Assembly: GCF_008632075.1 (NCBI RefSeq)
Contig: NZ_VWVM01000021.1
Coordinates: 1-58,575 of the forward strand
Origin: Candidatus Pantoea gossypiicola
Lineage (GTDB): Bacteria; Pseudomonadota; Gammaproteobacteria; Enterobacterales; Enterobacteriaceae
DNA length: 58,575 bases
Direction: 5' to 3'
The position numbers and the translations under genes are program-made. Positions 24,932 to 34,405 of the stretch are shown here, piece by piece; position 1 is the stretch's first letter, and each line of letters opens with the position of its first letter. The notes beneath the pieces are model-generated. The model saw only the letters and a list, made by a program, of their open reading frames with translations, made no database searches and had not been told where the DNA came from.

Positions 24932-25420
24932 ATGGCGATGAACGGAACGATCACAACCTGGTTTGAAGACAAAGGTTTTGGCTTTATCAAAGATGAAAAC
25001 GGTGATAACCGCTATTTTCATGTGATTAAAGTCGCCAATCCTGATCTGATTAAGAAAGATGCGGCGGTGACATTCGAACCCACCACCAACAACAAAGGCT
25101 TGTCCGCCTATGCGGTGAAAGTCGCGCCAACCAGCAAATATATCTATATCGCAGGTGAGCGGCTGAAGATCACTTCGATTAAGTCTTATCTGGTCTATAA
25201 CGAAGAGGTCCCTGTTGATGCTGGTGTCGATAAAGAGAACGCGGTGTTGTCAGTCGGTCTGTTGCTGAATAATATCCGTCCGAAGTCTGACCCGAACGCC
25301 AGTAAGATGCGCTCGCTGAAAAAGCTGGCGGTGACCACTTTCCAGGGAACGACGCTGATCTTCTCCGAAGATGAGATCGACATTGAAAGCACGGTTAAAG
25401 TGCTTAAAGGCCTGAAGTAA
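24932..25420 (+). CDS. Cold-shock-domain protein with C-terminal extension
   Basis: 162 residues. Residues 1-65 form a cold-shock domain (GTITTWFEDKGFGFIKDENG with the RNP-1-like GFGFI). The remaining 95 residues (SKYIYIAGERLKITSIKSYL) are a second small domain I do not recognise. CspA-type proteins bind single-stranded RNA/DNA; the extended form is a separate enterobacterial family. Its own transcription unit. The 315 bases to the next gene (25421-25735) show nothing I can name. Confidence 0.85.
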   Translation: MAMNGTITTWFEDKGFGFIKDENGDNRYFHVIKVANPDLIKKDAAVTFEPTTNNKGLSAYAVKVAPTSKYIYIAGERLKITSIKSYLVYNEEVPVDAGVDKENAVLSVGLLLNNIRPKSDPNASKMRSLKKLAVTTFQGTTLIFSEDEIDIESTVKVLKGLK

Positions 25421-25735
25421 TCCCGCAGGCAGGCCGGGATTCTGTGAGCAGGATTTCGGCCTTATGCCCATATCCACCTGCTATTCAGGCACATCTCGCT
25501 GACATAATGTTGCACTGTGCCGTAAGAAAGCGAATCTCTGGCAGATAAAACCGCCCTGCTCTCCCCCCTAATCCCTTGTTTATGATAAAACAAAGGTCAA
25601 AAGCGCAACGCATTAAGGTTCATCCCCACAAAACAACTTTCCAGGGTAGAATCGGATACTTTGTTCAGTCATTGCCAATGTTTTCCATCATCGCAAATTG
25701 ATACGAAAAGCGGGTGAAATAAGGTATAAAGCCGC

Positions 25736-26590
25736 ATGAAAATCCCAAACAGAATCCAGCCCCTGGTCGATGACGGCCTCATTGACGATGTGCTGCAGCG
25801 GCTGAAAAGCGGCAAAGAAGCAGACGTCTATACCGTGCTTTGCAGCGGTAAAGTGCAGTGCGCCAAAGTCTATAAAGAAGCGACCCAGCGCAGCTTTAAG
25901 CAGGCGGTTCAGTATCAGGAAGGCCGGAAAACCCGCAACAGCCGTAACGCCCGCGCCATGCAAAAAGGCACGAAGTTTGGCCGTAAGCAGCAGGAGGAGT
26001 CCTGGCAGACCGCCGAAGTCGACGCCCTGTTTCGCCTGGCTAATGCCGGTGTTCGCGTGCCCCAGCCTTACCTCTGCATTGACGGTGTATTATTGATGGA
26101 GCTGGTGACCGACGCCAATGGCTCTGTCGCGCCGCGCCTCAGCGACGTCACGCTCTCCGAAGAGGAGGCGATTACCGACTTCCACACCATGATCCGCAAC
26201 ATCGTGCGCATGCTCTGTGCCGGTATCGTCCATGGTGACTTATCCGAGTTCAACGTGCTGCTGGACGATCAGGGACCGGTGATTATTGACCTGCCACAGG
26301 CGGTCGATGCAGCAGCCAATAACCATGCTGAGTCGATGTTCGAACGTGACGTAGACAACATCACTTCCTACTACGGTCAGTTCGCTCCGGCGCTGCTGAA
26401 GACGCGCTATGCCAAAGAGATCTGGCAACTTTATGAAGATGGCAAGCTGACCCCGGAAACACCGCTGACCGGACAGTTTGTTGAAGAGGAGCGCGTGGTG
26501 GATATGGATTCGCTGATGGATGAGATCATCACCGCAGAAGATGAATACTACGAACGCCAGCGCGCCAGCCGTGAGCGCGACGAAGATTAG
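25736..26590 (+). CDS. RIO1-family serine protein kinase
   Basis: 284 residues. RIO fold: nucleotide-binding Ser-rich-free loop SGKEADVYTVL, catalytic loop HGDLSEFNVLL and metal-binding IIDLPQAV. Similar to Pseudomonas PA4780-type bacterial RIO kinases. Substrate unknown; it stands alone, convergent with the mgtA unit, whose terminator lies just after its stop. The C-terminus is strongly charged (DEYYERQRASRERDED). Confidence 0.9.
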   Translation: MKIPNRIQPLVDDGLIDDVLQRLKSGKEADVYTVLCSGKVQCAKVYKEATQRSFKQAVQYQEGRKTRNSRNARAMQKGTKFGRKQQEESWQTAEVDALFRLANAGVRVPQPYLCIDGVLLMELVTDANGSVAPRLSDVTLSEEEAITDFHTMIRNIVRMLCAGIVHGDLSEFNVLLDDQGPVIIDLPQAVDAAANNHAESMFERDVDNITSYYGQFAPALLKTRYAKEIWQLYEDGKLTPETPLTGQFVEEERVVDMDSLMDEIITAEDEYYERQRASRERDED

Positions 26591-26619
26591 AAAAAAGGCA
26601 GCGAGTTGCCTCGCTGCCT
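26591..26619 (-). terminator. Terminator of the mgtA unit
   Basis: aggcagcgag-ttgc-ctcgctgcct, a perfect 10 bp stem; on the minus strand a run of T follows. It directly follows the rio stop on the other strand. Confidence 0.85.
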
Positions 26620-26646
26620 CTGTACTAACGCACTATTACAATGCCC

Positions 26647-26733
26647 TCATCGTACGACGACCGTCAGCGCAATCAGAGTTAAGCCGATGATCATCACGCC
26701 GACAAATACCGTATCGAGCCTGCCTTTTTTCAT
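26647..26733 (-). CDS. 28-residue single-helix membrane peptide downstream of mgtA
   Basis: Begins MKKGRLDTVFVGVMIIGLTL and ends in VVVR after one transmembrane helix with positive residues at both ends. A strong RBS (gggagg) overlaps the mgtA stop, and the ATG lies 10 bases after it, so it is translated with MgtA; the shared terminator follows. Salmonella mgtB is followed by the peptides MgtR and MgtU, which control Mg transporter stability. This is a likely functional analogue, but the sequence is not one I recognise. Confidence 0.75.
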   Translation of the reverse strand: MKKGRLDTVFVGVMIIGLTLIALTVVVR

Positions 26734-26743
26734 CTTCGCCTCC

Positions 26744-29446
26744 CTAGAACCACTGACCAAACCGACGGATATAGAAACGTTTCATGCCCTGCGCCACCAG
26801 GCAGTAGCTGAGCAGCGTCAGCACCAGCCAGGGGAAATATTGCCATGGCAGTGGCACCAGACCGACCATCGCACCCAGCGGTGAGAATGGAATCAGGATG
26901 CCCAGCGCCATCACTGCCAGCGTGGTCAGCATGACCGGTAAGGTGGCACGACTCTGGATAAACGGAATCTTCCGCGTACGCAGCATATGTACCACCAGCG
27001 TCTGTGACAGCAGTCCCTCAATAAACCAGCCAGACTGGAACAGCGACTGCACGCCTGCATGGTTAGCGCCGAAAACGAACCACATCAGCGCAAAAGTGGT
27101 GACGTCAAAAATTGATGAAGTCGGACCCATCCACAGCATGAAGCGTTTAATGTTGCCGGCATCCCATTTACGCGGCTTATTCAAAAACTCGCGGTCAACC
27201 TTGTCCCATGGCAGCGCCAGCTGGGAAACGTCATACATCAGGTTTTGAATCAGCAGATGAATCGACAGCATCGGCAGAAACGGAATAAAGGCACTGGCCA
27301 CCAGCAGCGAGAACACATTGCCGAAGTTGGAGCTGGCGGTCATGTTCAGATACTTGATGATGTTGCCAAAGGTCTCGCGTCCTTTGAGTACACCCTCATT
27401 CAGCACCTGCAGATCTTTCTCCAGCAGGATGATGTCAGATGAGGCTTTCGCCACATCCGCCGCACTGTCTACGGAGATCCCTGTGTCTGCCGCGCGCAGT
27501 GCAGGCGCGTCATTGATACCATCGCCGAGGAATCCGACGGTGTGACCGTTCTGCTGCATCAGGCGCACCAGACGTGACTTCTGCAGCGGCGTCAGCTGGG
27601 CAAACAGGGTGCAGCGCTCTGCTTCCAGTGCCAGTTCATCGTCGCTCATCGCCTCAATCTGATCGCCAGTCAGCATAGCCGGATCGGTTAATCCAACATC
27701 GGCACAGACCCGCAGCGTCACCAGCGGATTGTCACCGGTCAGCACTTTCACCGTTACACCACTGTCGCGCAGGGCTTTAATGGCCTTGCCGGCACTGGCT
27801 TTCGGTGGATCGCGGAAGGTGAGCATGCCCTGGATAACCAGATCGCGCTCATCACTGTCGCTGAGCGGCGCGTGCAGCTCGCCATCACGGGTTGCCACCA
27901 GCAGCACGCGGTAACCCTGCTGATGATAGCGTTCGGTCTGCGCCAGCAGCGCCGCACGCTGTGCTGCATCCAGTGCAACGACCACATCCCCCTGACGCAC
28001 AGCAACGCTGACTGCCAGCATCTCTTCTACTGCACCTTTACAGATCAGTTGCGAGCGATGCTGAGTCAGATCTTCCACCAGCACCGACACCCGACGGCGG
28101 GTAAAATCAAACGGCAGCTCATCAACCAGCTGATACTGACTACGCTGACTCTGTGAAATGACCTTATCACCCGCGCAGAGCACGGCACGGTCCATCAGGT
28201 TTTTCGCACCACTCTGACTGCCGCTGTTGAGCCAGGCCAGCAGCAGGACCTGCTCATCTTCACTGCCCCGTGCATCCAGATGATGCGCCAGCAGGATCGT
28301 GTCCTGGGTCAGCGTGCCGGTTTTATCGGTGCAGAGCACATCCATCGCGCCAAGGTTCTGAATGGCGTTGAGCTTTTTGACGATCACTTTGCGCCGTGAC
28401 ATCGCAATGGCACCCTTGGCCAGATTAGCGCTGACAATCATCGGCAGCATTTCCGGGGTCAGCCCGACTGCGACTGCGAGGGCAAACAGCGTGGCATCCA
28501 TCCAGTCCCCTTTGGTGAAGCCATTAATCAGCAGCACTACCGGGACCATCACCAGCATAAAGCGGATCAGCAGCTTGCTGACGCTGTTCACGCCGCGGTC
28601 AAACGCGGTCTGCGGACGGCTTCCGGTCAGCGATGAGGCCAGTGAGCCAAACCAGGTTTCGCCACCAGTCGCGACGACGACGGCGCTGGCAGTGCCGCTG
28701 GCTACGCTGGTGCCCATCAGGCAAATGTTCGGTGACGCCAGCAGCTCCTGGGCAGTCTGCTCTTCAGCATCAAGACCCGCATCGCTGCTGTGTTTCTCAA
28801 CCGGTAGTGACTCGCCAGTCAGCACCGCTTCACTGATAAACAGATTACGTGAACTCAGCAGGCGCACATCGGCGGGCACCTGATCGCCGGTGCTGAGCAG
28901 GATGATATCGCCCGGCACCAGCTCACTCATATCCACATCCTGGCGCTGCGCGGTGTCGCTGCCTGGCTCCCGCCGCAGCACGGTAACCTGGCTGCGAACC
29001 AGGGACTGCAGCGCCTGCGCGGCACGGTTGGTACGAAACTCCTGCCAGAAGCGCAGCAGCCCGCTCAGCATCACCATGGTGCAGATGATGATGACGCCGG
29101 AGAGATCGGTCTCCTGACCCGCGCGCAGCGGCAATATATAGTCGGTAAACAGGCTTACCAGCGCCAGGACCAGTAATACGTAGATAAACGGGTTATTAAA
29201 CGCCATCAGCAGCTGAATCAGCGCCGGTGGTGCTTTCTCATGTGCCACTTCATTGCGGCCATACAAGGCCAGTCTTTTCGCCGCTTCAGCCTGAGTCAGA
29301 CCCTGACGCTGACTGCGCAGGTTTGCCAGCGTCATCTCAACGTGCTGGCCTGCCTGCTGTGCGACAGCAAATATTTTTTTACTTTTTTTATCGTTACGGT
29401 TACCGGATGTGGTGATCGCAACCTGCTCCAGTTTCATGTCGCTCAT
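26744..29446 (-). CDS. mgtA: Magnesium-importing P-type ATPase
   Basis: 900 residues from the ATG at 29446 (RBS ggag, MSDMKLEQVAITT); an earlier in-frame ATG gives 919. P3-type ATPase motifs: LTGESLPVE, phosphorylation site DKTGTLT, and hinge GDGINDAP, with about ten membrane helices. Imports Mg2+ under Mg starvation. A leader region with a proline-rich peptide (29664-29711) and hairpins lies upstream, and a small membrane peptide is coupled downstream. Close in length to E. coli MgtA (898). Confidence 0.95.
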   Translation of the reverse strand: MSDMKLEQVAITTSGNRNDKKSKKIFAVAQQAGQHVEMTLANLRSQRQGLTQAEAAKRLALYGRNEVAHEKAPPALIQLLMAFNNPFIYVLLVLALVSLFTDYILPLRAGQETDLSGVIIICTMVMLSGLLRFWQEFRTNRAAQALQSLVRSQVTVLRREPGSDTAQRQDVDMSELVPGDIILLSTGDQVPADVRLLSSRNLFISEAVLTGESLPVEKHSSDAGLDAEEQTAQELLASPNICLMGTSVASGTASAVVVATGGETWFGSLASSLTGSRPQTAFDRGVNSVSKLLIRFMLVMVPVVLLINGFTKGDWMDATLFALAVAVGLTPEMLPMIVSANLAKGAIAMSRRKVIVKKLNAIQNLGAMDVLCTDKTGTLTQDTILLAHHLDARGSEDEQVLLLAWLNSGSQSGAKNLMDRAVLCAGDKVISQSQRSQYQLVDELPFDFTRRRVSVLVEDLTQHRSQLICKGAVEEMLAVSVAVRQGDVVVALDAAQRAALLAQTERYHQQGYRVLLVATRDGELHAPLSDSDERDLVIQGMLTFRDPPKASAGKAIKALRDSGVTVKVLTGDNPLVTLRVCADVGLTDPAMLTGDQIEAMSDDELALEAERCTLFAQLTPLQKSRLVRLMQQNGHTVGFLGDGINDAPALRAADTGISVDSAADVAKASSDIILLEKDLQVLNEGVLKGRETFGNIIKYLNMTASSNFGNVFSLLVASAFIPFLPMLSIHLLIQNLMYDVSQLALPWDKVDREFLNKPRKWDAGNIKRFMLWMGPTSSIFDVTTFALMWFVFGANHAGVQSLFQSGWFIEGLLSQTLVVHMLRTRKIPFIQSRATLPVMLTTLAVMALGILIPFSPLGAMVGLVPLPWQYFPWLVLTLLSYCLVAQGMKRFYIRRFGQWF

Positions 29447-29663
29447 TTCGACATCTCCCTGATTTAAAGCAATAGTTGTCCTGCACGCAAAATATGCGTG
29501 CATGGATAAAACCTGGCGTGGCCGGGTTATTTAATAAGGCGACCTTTTGGAATCATGACGCTAATCAATCTGCGCGCAAAATAATGACCCGCACAGGGTG
29601 ACGTAACGCCTGTTAAGCGCTGCGTTTTAAAGGTCTGATATCGGCGTTCGGGCGCAGCCTGAG

Positions 29664-29711
29664 CTACGCCAGTCGGGGTGGAGGAAAAAGGGCTAATATA
29701 AACAGCAGCAT
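29664..29711 (-). CDS. Proline-rich leader peptide upstream of mgtA (MgtL-like)
   Basis: 15 codons reading MLLFILALFPPPRLA with AGGAG eight bases before the ATG. Three consecutive proline codons near the end recall the mgtL/mgtP leaders of Salmonella, where slow translation of prolines changes leader folding and lets mgtA transcription proceed. The amino-acid sequence is different from Salmonella MgtL, so identity rests on place and proline run. Confidence 0.6.
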   Translation of the reverse strand: MLLFILALFPPPRLA

Positions 29712-29886
29712 AACGCGCACTCCTGTAGCTGACAGGATTAAAAACAAGGAGCGCGATCGTTAATTAAAGCGGGGATCGCTGCTCGCCGGTTGGCAAGCAG
29801 CAGAGAAAATTCAGCTTGCCAGAATTAAAATTAATCGAGGGTGACTGTCCAACTGAATTCTCCTGAAGTTATTTGCCGCTATTATA
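29712..29886 (-). promoter_or_regulatory. mgtA promoter and 5' leader
   Basis: On the minus strand a -10 tataat lies at 29881-29886, followed by a leader of more than 400 bases with a hairpin ttggcaagc...gcttgcca (about 29793-29821). A long structured leader is the known place of Mg2+ sensing in mgtA. I could not confirm a clear PhoP box. Confidence 0.5.
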
Positions 29887-30104
29887 GAGAGAGGAAAATT
29901 GGGGTAAAGCGATTCAGGGATAAATAACCGCTTCGTTGAGGATTTGTTTCTGCTCAGGTTGCCGCTTCGGTAACAACATGGCGATCTTCTTATAACCACA
30001 ACCGAACCCTTATAACCTTTTTGCATATGATTAGCCCATATTCGACTATTCTTCGCATCAGCCCTTTCGTAAACTCGCGTAACTTTCTAAGGCAAGGAAA
30101 TTTC

Positions 30105-31673
30105 ATGAAAACTATAATTCCATCACTGCTGGCGCTGACGCTGGCTGCCGCCTTCACAGCACAGGCCGCAACACCTAAAGATACGCTGGTGATTGCCCAA
30201 TCTACTGACGACGCCGACAGCTTCGACCCGGCCAAAGGGTTCGAACTGACCAGCGTTCAGGCTTTTACTAACATCTATCAGCGTCTGGTTCAGTCTGACC
30301 CGCAGAATCCGGTGGACCTGAAACCCACTCTTGCCACCTCGTGGCAGCCCGGTAACGACAATCGCAGCCTGACCTTTGAACTGCGCAAAGATGCGAAATT
30401 CTCCACCGGTAACCCGCTGCGCCCGGAAGATGTGATCTTTTCGCTGGGCCGCGTGGTGAAATTGAACCTTGATCCCTCTTTCATCCTGACGCAGCTCGGC
30501 TGGACCAAAGATAACGTTGATGGCTTCCTGAAGAAGATCGACGACAATCACGTGCAAATCAGCTGGAGCGCCAACGTCAGCCCGACCTACGTGCTCAGCC
30601 TGCTCTCTGCCCCGGTCTCGTCAATTGTCGATGAAAAAACCGCGATGGCGAACGCGAAGAACGGCGATTTTGGTAACGCCTGGCTGGCAACCCACTCAGC
30701 GGGTAGTGGTCCGTACCAGATCCGTAAAGTGGTGATGCATCAGGTGGTGCTGCTCAGCGCCAACCCGACTTCACCAGCAGGCGCACCAAAAATGAAGAAC
30801 ATCCTGATCAAGAACGTACCGGAACCGGCAGCGCGTCGTCTGCTGCTGGAACAGGGTGATGCCGATATCGCCCGTAACCTGGGTGCCGATCAGATTGCTG
30901 CGCTAAACGGCAAACCTGGCGTGAAGACAGAAGCGATTCCAATGGCGTCGCTCTACTACATTCAGTTCAACATCGGCGCGAACGAGACGATGAAGAACCC
31001 GGCCTTCTGGGAAGCAGCACGCTACCTGTGGGATTACAAAGGTATTGCTAATGAGCTGCTGAAAGGTCAGTTCGACGTGCATCAGAGCTTCCTGCCTAAA
31101 GGCTTCTTAGGCGCAATCAACGACACGCCATACAGCTACGATCCGGAAAAAGCTAAAGCGATTCTGAAGAAAGCGGGCCTGAACAACGTCACCTTCAGGC
31201 TCTCCACCAGCAACCAGCCACCTTATCTGGATATCGCGCAGGCGCTGCAGGGCAGCTTCGCCAAAGCTGGCGTAAAAGTGGAAGTGGTGCCGGGCCTGAG
31301 CTCCGAAGTCTCAACCAACGTGAAAGCGCATAAATATGAAGCCACGCTGAACGCCTGGGGCTCCGACTACTTCGATCCTAACACCAACGCCGCTTCATTT
31401 GCTTACAACCCGGAAGATGGCAGCAAAACCATTGCTTTCCGTTCAGACTGGCACATTCCTGAACTCAATAAGCAGGTGATTGCGGCCACTGCGGAAAGCG
31501 ATCCGAAGAAGCGCATCGCGCTGTATGAAGCGATGCAGCGTGAGGTGATGAAGACCTCTCCTTACGTGATTGGCATGCAGGCGAAGAACCTGATTGCCCT
31601 GCGCGACAACCTGAAAGGCTATGTGCAGGGCATCAACCCTGACATGGTGTATTACTCGCAGGTCACTAAGTAA
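30105..31673 (+). CDS. Peptide-type ABC transporter substrate-binding protein
   Basis: 522 residues from the ATG at 30105 (RBS aaggaa). A signal peptide (MKTIIPSLLALTLAAAFTAQ, then A) precedes a family-5 extracytoplasmic binding protein (DPAKGFELTSVQAFTNIYQR; LRPEDVIFSLGRV). This is the OppA/DppA class, which binds peptides, opines or nickel complexes; the ligand is unknown. First of five overlapping genes for a complete importer. The stop overlaps the permease start (TAATG). Confidence 0.9.
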   Translation: MKTIIPSLLALTLAAAFTAQAATPKDTLVIAQSTDDADSFDPAKGFELTSVQAFTNIYQRLVQSDPQNPVDLKPTLATSWQPGNDNRSLTFELRKDAKFSTGNPLRPEDVIFSLGRVVKLNLDPSFILTQLGWTKDNVDGFLKKIDDNHVQISWSANVSPTYVLSLLSAPVSSIVDEKTAMANAKNGDFGNAWLATHSAGSGPYQIRKVVMHQVVLLSANPTSPAGAPKMKNILIKNVPEPAARRLLLEQGDADIARNLGADQIAALNGKPGVKTEAIPMASLYYIQFNIGANETMKNPAFWEAARYLWDYKGIANELLKGQFDVHQSFLPKGFLGAINDTPYSYDPEKAKAILKKAGLNNVTFRLSTSNQPPYLDIAQALQGSFAKAGVKVEVVPGLSSEVSTNVKAHKYEATLNAWGSDYFDPNTNAASFAYNPEDGSKTIAFRSDWHIPELNKQVIAATAESDPKKRIALYEAMQREVMKTSPYVIGMQAKNLIALRDNLKGYVQGINPDMVYYSQVTK

Positions 31674-32725
31674 TGGCACAGTCTGTTCCTTCAGCCGGGT
31701 TCGCCCGGCTTTTTTGGCAGCGTGGCGGACGGCTGATCGGTAGCCTGTTGTCGCTGCTGGTCACACTGCTTGGTCTGCTCGCCTTCACCTTTATGCTGTC
31801 GCATCTCTCGCCGATTGATCCGGTACAGCAGATTGCTGGCGATCATGCCAGTGAAGCAACCTATCAACAGGTGCGTCACGACCTGGGTCTCGACCAGCCG
31901 GTGCTGATGCAGTTCTGGCGCTACATCGAACATCTGGCGCACGGCGATCTCGGTGTCTCCCGTCTGACCAATCAGTCGGTGAGCGGCGACCTGATGACCA
32001 CCTTCCCCGCCACCATTGAGCTGGCGACCTGCGCGATGATCTTCGCAGTGGTGTTCGGCGTCACGCTGGCGCTGCTGGCCGCCTGGAAACCAGGCAGCTG
32101 GATTGATAATCTCGCCCGCTTTATCTCGCTGCTGGGCTACTCGGTGCCGGTGTTCTGGCTCGGCCTGCTGGGTCTGCTGCTCTTTTATGCGGTGCTGCAC
32201 TGGTCCGCCGGACCGGGACGGCTGGATGATATCTGGGTTTATACCCTGGAGCCGAAGACCGGCTTTGTACTGATCGACAGCTGGCTGTCGGGTGAACCGG
32301 AGATGTTCCGTAATGCGATTGCGCACCTCTGGCTGCCGGTGGTGATCCTCGGCCTGCTGGCGATGGCGGGCATTACCCGTCTGCTGCGTGCGGCGCTGCT
32401 GGAAGAGAGCAGCAAAGAGTATGTGGTGCTGGCGCGTGCCAAAGGCGCGGGTCGGGTTCGCATCCTGCTGCGCCACATCTTCCCCAACGTGCTGGGCACG
32501 CTGGTCACAGTGATCGCCCTCTCTTACGCCACGCTGCTGGAAGGTTCGGTGCTGACCGAAACCGTCTTCGCCTGGCCGGGGGTGGGTCGCTACATGACCA
32601 ATGCACTGTTCTCCGGCGATGTGCCGGCAATTCTGGGCTCCACCCTGTTGATCGGTAGCTGCTTTATTCTGATTAACGCCCTGGCGGATGTTTTAACCTG
32701 GTTAACCGATCCGAGAACCCGATGA
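31673..32725 (+). CDS. ABC transporter permease (DppB/OppB type)
   Basis: 350 residues with six hydrophobic segments and the EAA-loop region VLARAKGAGRVRILLRHIFP that contacts the ATPases. The early segment FMLSHLSPIDPVQQIAGDHA is typical of DppB-type permeases. Overlaps both neighbours (TAATG, ATGA). Confidence 0.92.
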   Translation: MAQSVPSAGFARLFWQRGGRLIGSLLSLLVTLLGLLAFTFMLSHLSPIDPVQQIAGDHASEATYQQVRHDLGLDQPVLMQFWRYIEHLAHGDLGVSRLTNQSVSGDLMTTFPATIELATCAMIFAVVFGVTLALLAAWKPGSWIDNLARFISLLGYSVPVFWLGLLGLLLFYAVLHWSAGPGRLDDIWVYTLEPKTGFVLIDSWLSGEPEMFRNAIAHLWLPVVILGLLAMAGITRLLRAALLEESSKEYVVLARAKGAGRVRILLRHIFPNVLGTLVTVIALSYATLLEGSVLTETVFAWPGVGRYMTNALFSGDVPAILGSTLLIGSCFILINALADVLTWLTDPRTR

Positions 32726-33579
32726 CGCAACAACTCTCTGAACTCGAAACGCTACGACCACGCCGTCGCCGTCAACGCGTGACCTCGTTAACCGTTGGGC
32801 TGACGCTGGTGGCGATTCTTATCCTGATGGCGCTGCTGGCACCGCTGATTGCGCCGTTCGACCCAAATATGCAGACCATGTCGAGCCGCCTGCTGGCACC
32901 GTCGGCGCAGCACTGGTTTGGCACCGACGGCTTTGGCCGCGATCTGCTGTCGCGCGTGATTTACGGCGCACGTCCTACGCTGCTGCTGGTGTCGCTGATT
33001 CTGGTGCTGACCATTCCGGCCGGGCTGCTCATCGGCATCACCGCCGGTTACGTCGGCGGCTGGACCGAACGCCTGCTGATGCGCATTACCGATATCTTCC
33101 TGTCACTGCCAAATCTGGTGATCGCGCTGGCGCTGGTGGCGATTCTCGGCCCAGGCCTGATGAACGGTGCGCTGGCGCTGGCGCTGACCAGCTGGCCGCC
33201 GTTTGCCCGTCAGGCGCGTGCAGAAACGCTGGCGCTGCGCCGCAGCGACTACCTTGCCGCCGCGCGGATGCAGGGTATTACGGGCTTTCGCCTGATGTTC
33301 GGTCATATCCTGCCGCTCTGTATGCCGACGGCGGTGGTTCGCGCCGCGTTAAGCCTGGGCGGGATTATCCTGGCTGCGGCCGGTCTTGGCTTCCTCGGCA
33401 TGGGCGTTCAGCCGCCGACGGCGGAATGGGGTTCAATGGTCGCCGAAGGCAGTAAAGTGATCTTCGATCAGTGGTGGGTTGCCGCCGCACCGGGCGCGGC
33501 CATTCTGTTTGCCAGCCTGGCCTTTAATCTGACAGGCGATGGCCTGCGCGACCGACTGGATACCCGTCATGCAAAATAA
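32722..33579 (+). CDS. ABC transporter permease (DppC/OppC type)
   Basis: 285 residues. DppC pattern: a soluble N-terminus, then APLIAPFDPN, HWFGTDGFGRDLLSRVIYGA, and an EAA loop AARMQGITGFRLMFGHILP. Second half of the membrane channel; its stop lies 11 bases inside the next gene. Confidence 0.92.
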   Translation: MTQQLSELETLRPRRRRQRVTSLTVGLTLVAILILMALLAPLIAPFDPNMQTMSSRLLAPSAQHWFGTDGFGRDLLSRVIYGARPTLLLVSLILVLTIPAGLLIGITAGYVGGWTERLLMRITDIFLSLPNLVIALALVAILGPGLMNGALALALTSWPPFARQARAETLALRRSDYLAAARMQGITGFRLMFGHILPLCMPTAVVRAALSLGGIILAAAGLGFLGMGVQPPTAEWGSMVAEGSKVIFDQWWVAAAPGAAILFASLAFNLTGDGLRDRLDTRHAK

Positions 33580-34405
33580 TCTGCTCCATGCCGAAGGGCT
33601 GACCATTCGCAGTGATGAAGCGTTGCTGGTCGATAACATCAGTTTTTCCGTGGGCCGCGAGCGTGTGGCGCTGGTGGGTGAGTCCGGTTCCGGCAAATCA
33701 CTCACTGCCCGCAGCCTGATGGGTTTGCTCTCGCCCGCGCTTCATCTGCAGGCCAGCCAGCTTCAGGTCGCCGGTGAGAATGTGCTGACGCTGAGTGAGC
33801 GCCACTGGAACCAGCTGCGCGGTAACCGTGTGGCGATGGTGATGCAGGACCCAAAGTATGCCCTTAATCCGACGCGTACGATTGGCTGGCAGGTAGAAGA
33901 GCCGCTGATTCTGCATCGCCGTCTGAGTCGTGCCGAGCGTAAAGAGAAGGTGTGCGAGATGCTGGATGCGGTCGGCCTGCCCGATCCGCGACGTCTGATG
34001 CAGCACTATCCGCATCAGCTCTCTGGCGGTATGGGTCAGCGCGTGATGCTGGCGATGGCCCTGATCACCGATCCCGACTTTCTGATTGCCGATGAACCGA
34101 CTTCTGCACTGGACCACGCTATGCGCGATCAGGTGCTGGCACTGATCCGTGGTCTGGTGGAAGCGCGCAATATGGGGCTGCTGCTGATCAGCCATGATTT
34201 GCAGCAGGTTTCGGAACATTGCGAACGGGTAATGGTGATGTACAAAGGCCGGTTGCTGGATACGCTGCCCGCCGCCGATCTGCCGCGCGCGACCCATCCC
34301 TATACCCGCACGCTCTGGGCCTGTCGTCCGGGCAAAGCGACTCACGGACAGGCTTTACCGGTGCTGGATCGCGCTGCGCTGGAGGCGAATTATGATCAAG
34401 CTTAA
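33569..34405 (+). CDS. ABC transporter ATP-binding protein (DppD type)
   Basis: 278 residues from the ATG at 33569, within the end of the permease gene. Walker A GESGSGKS, signature LSGGMGQR, Walker B DFLIADEPTSALD and H-loop ISHDLQQV. The signature has Met in place of the usual Gln, which is common in this subfamily. Shorter than typical DppD (about 330), with a reduced C-terminal oligopeptide-type extension. Confidence 0.92.
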   Translation: MQNNLLHAEGLTIRSDEALLVDNISFSVGRERVALVGESGSGKSLTARSLMGLLSPALHLQASQLQVAGENVLTLSERHWNQLRGNRVAMVMQDPKYALNPTRTIGWQVEEPLILHRRLSRAERKEKVCEMLDAVGLPDPRRLMQHYPHQLSGGMGQRVMLAMALITDPDFLIADEPTSALDHAMRDQVLALIRGLVEARNMGLLLISHDLQQVSEHCERVMVMYKGRLLDTLPAADLPRATHPYTRTLWACRPGKATHGQALPVLDRAALEANYDQA

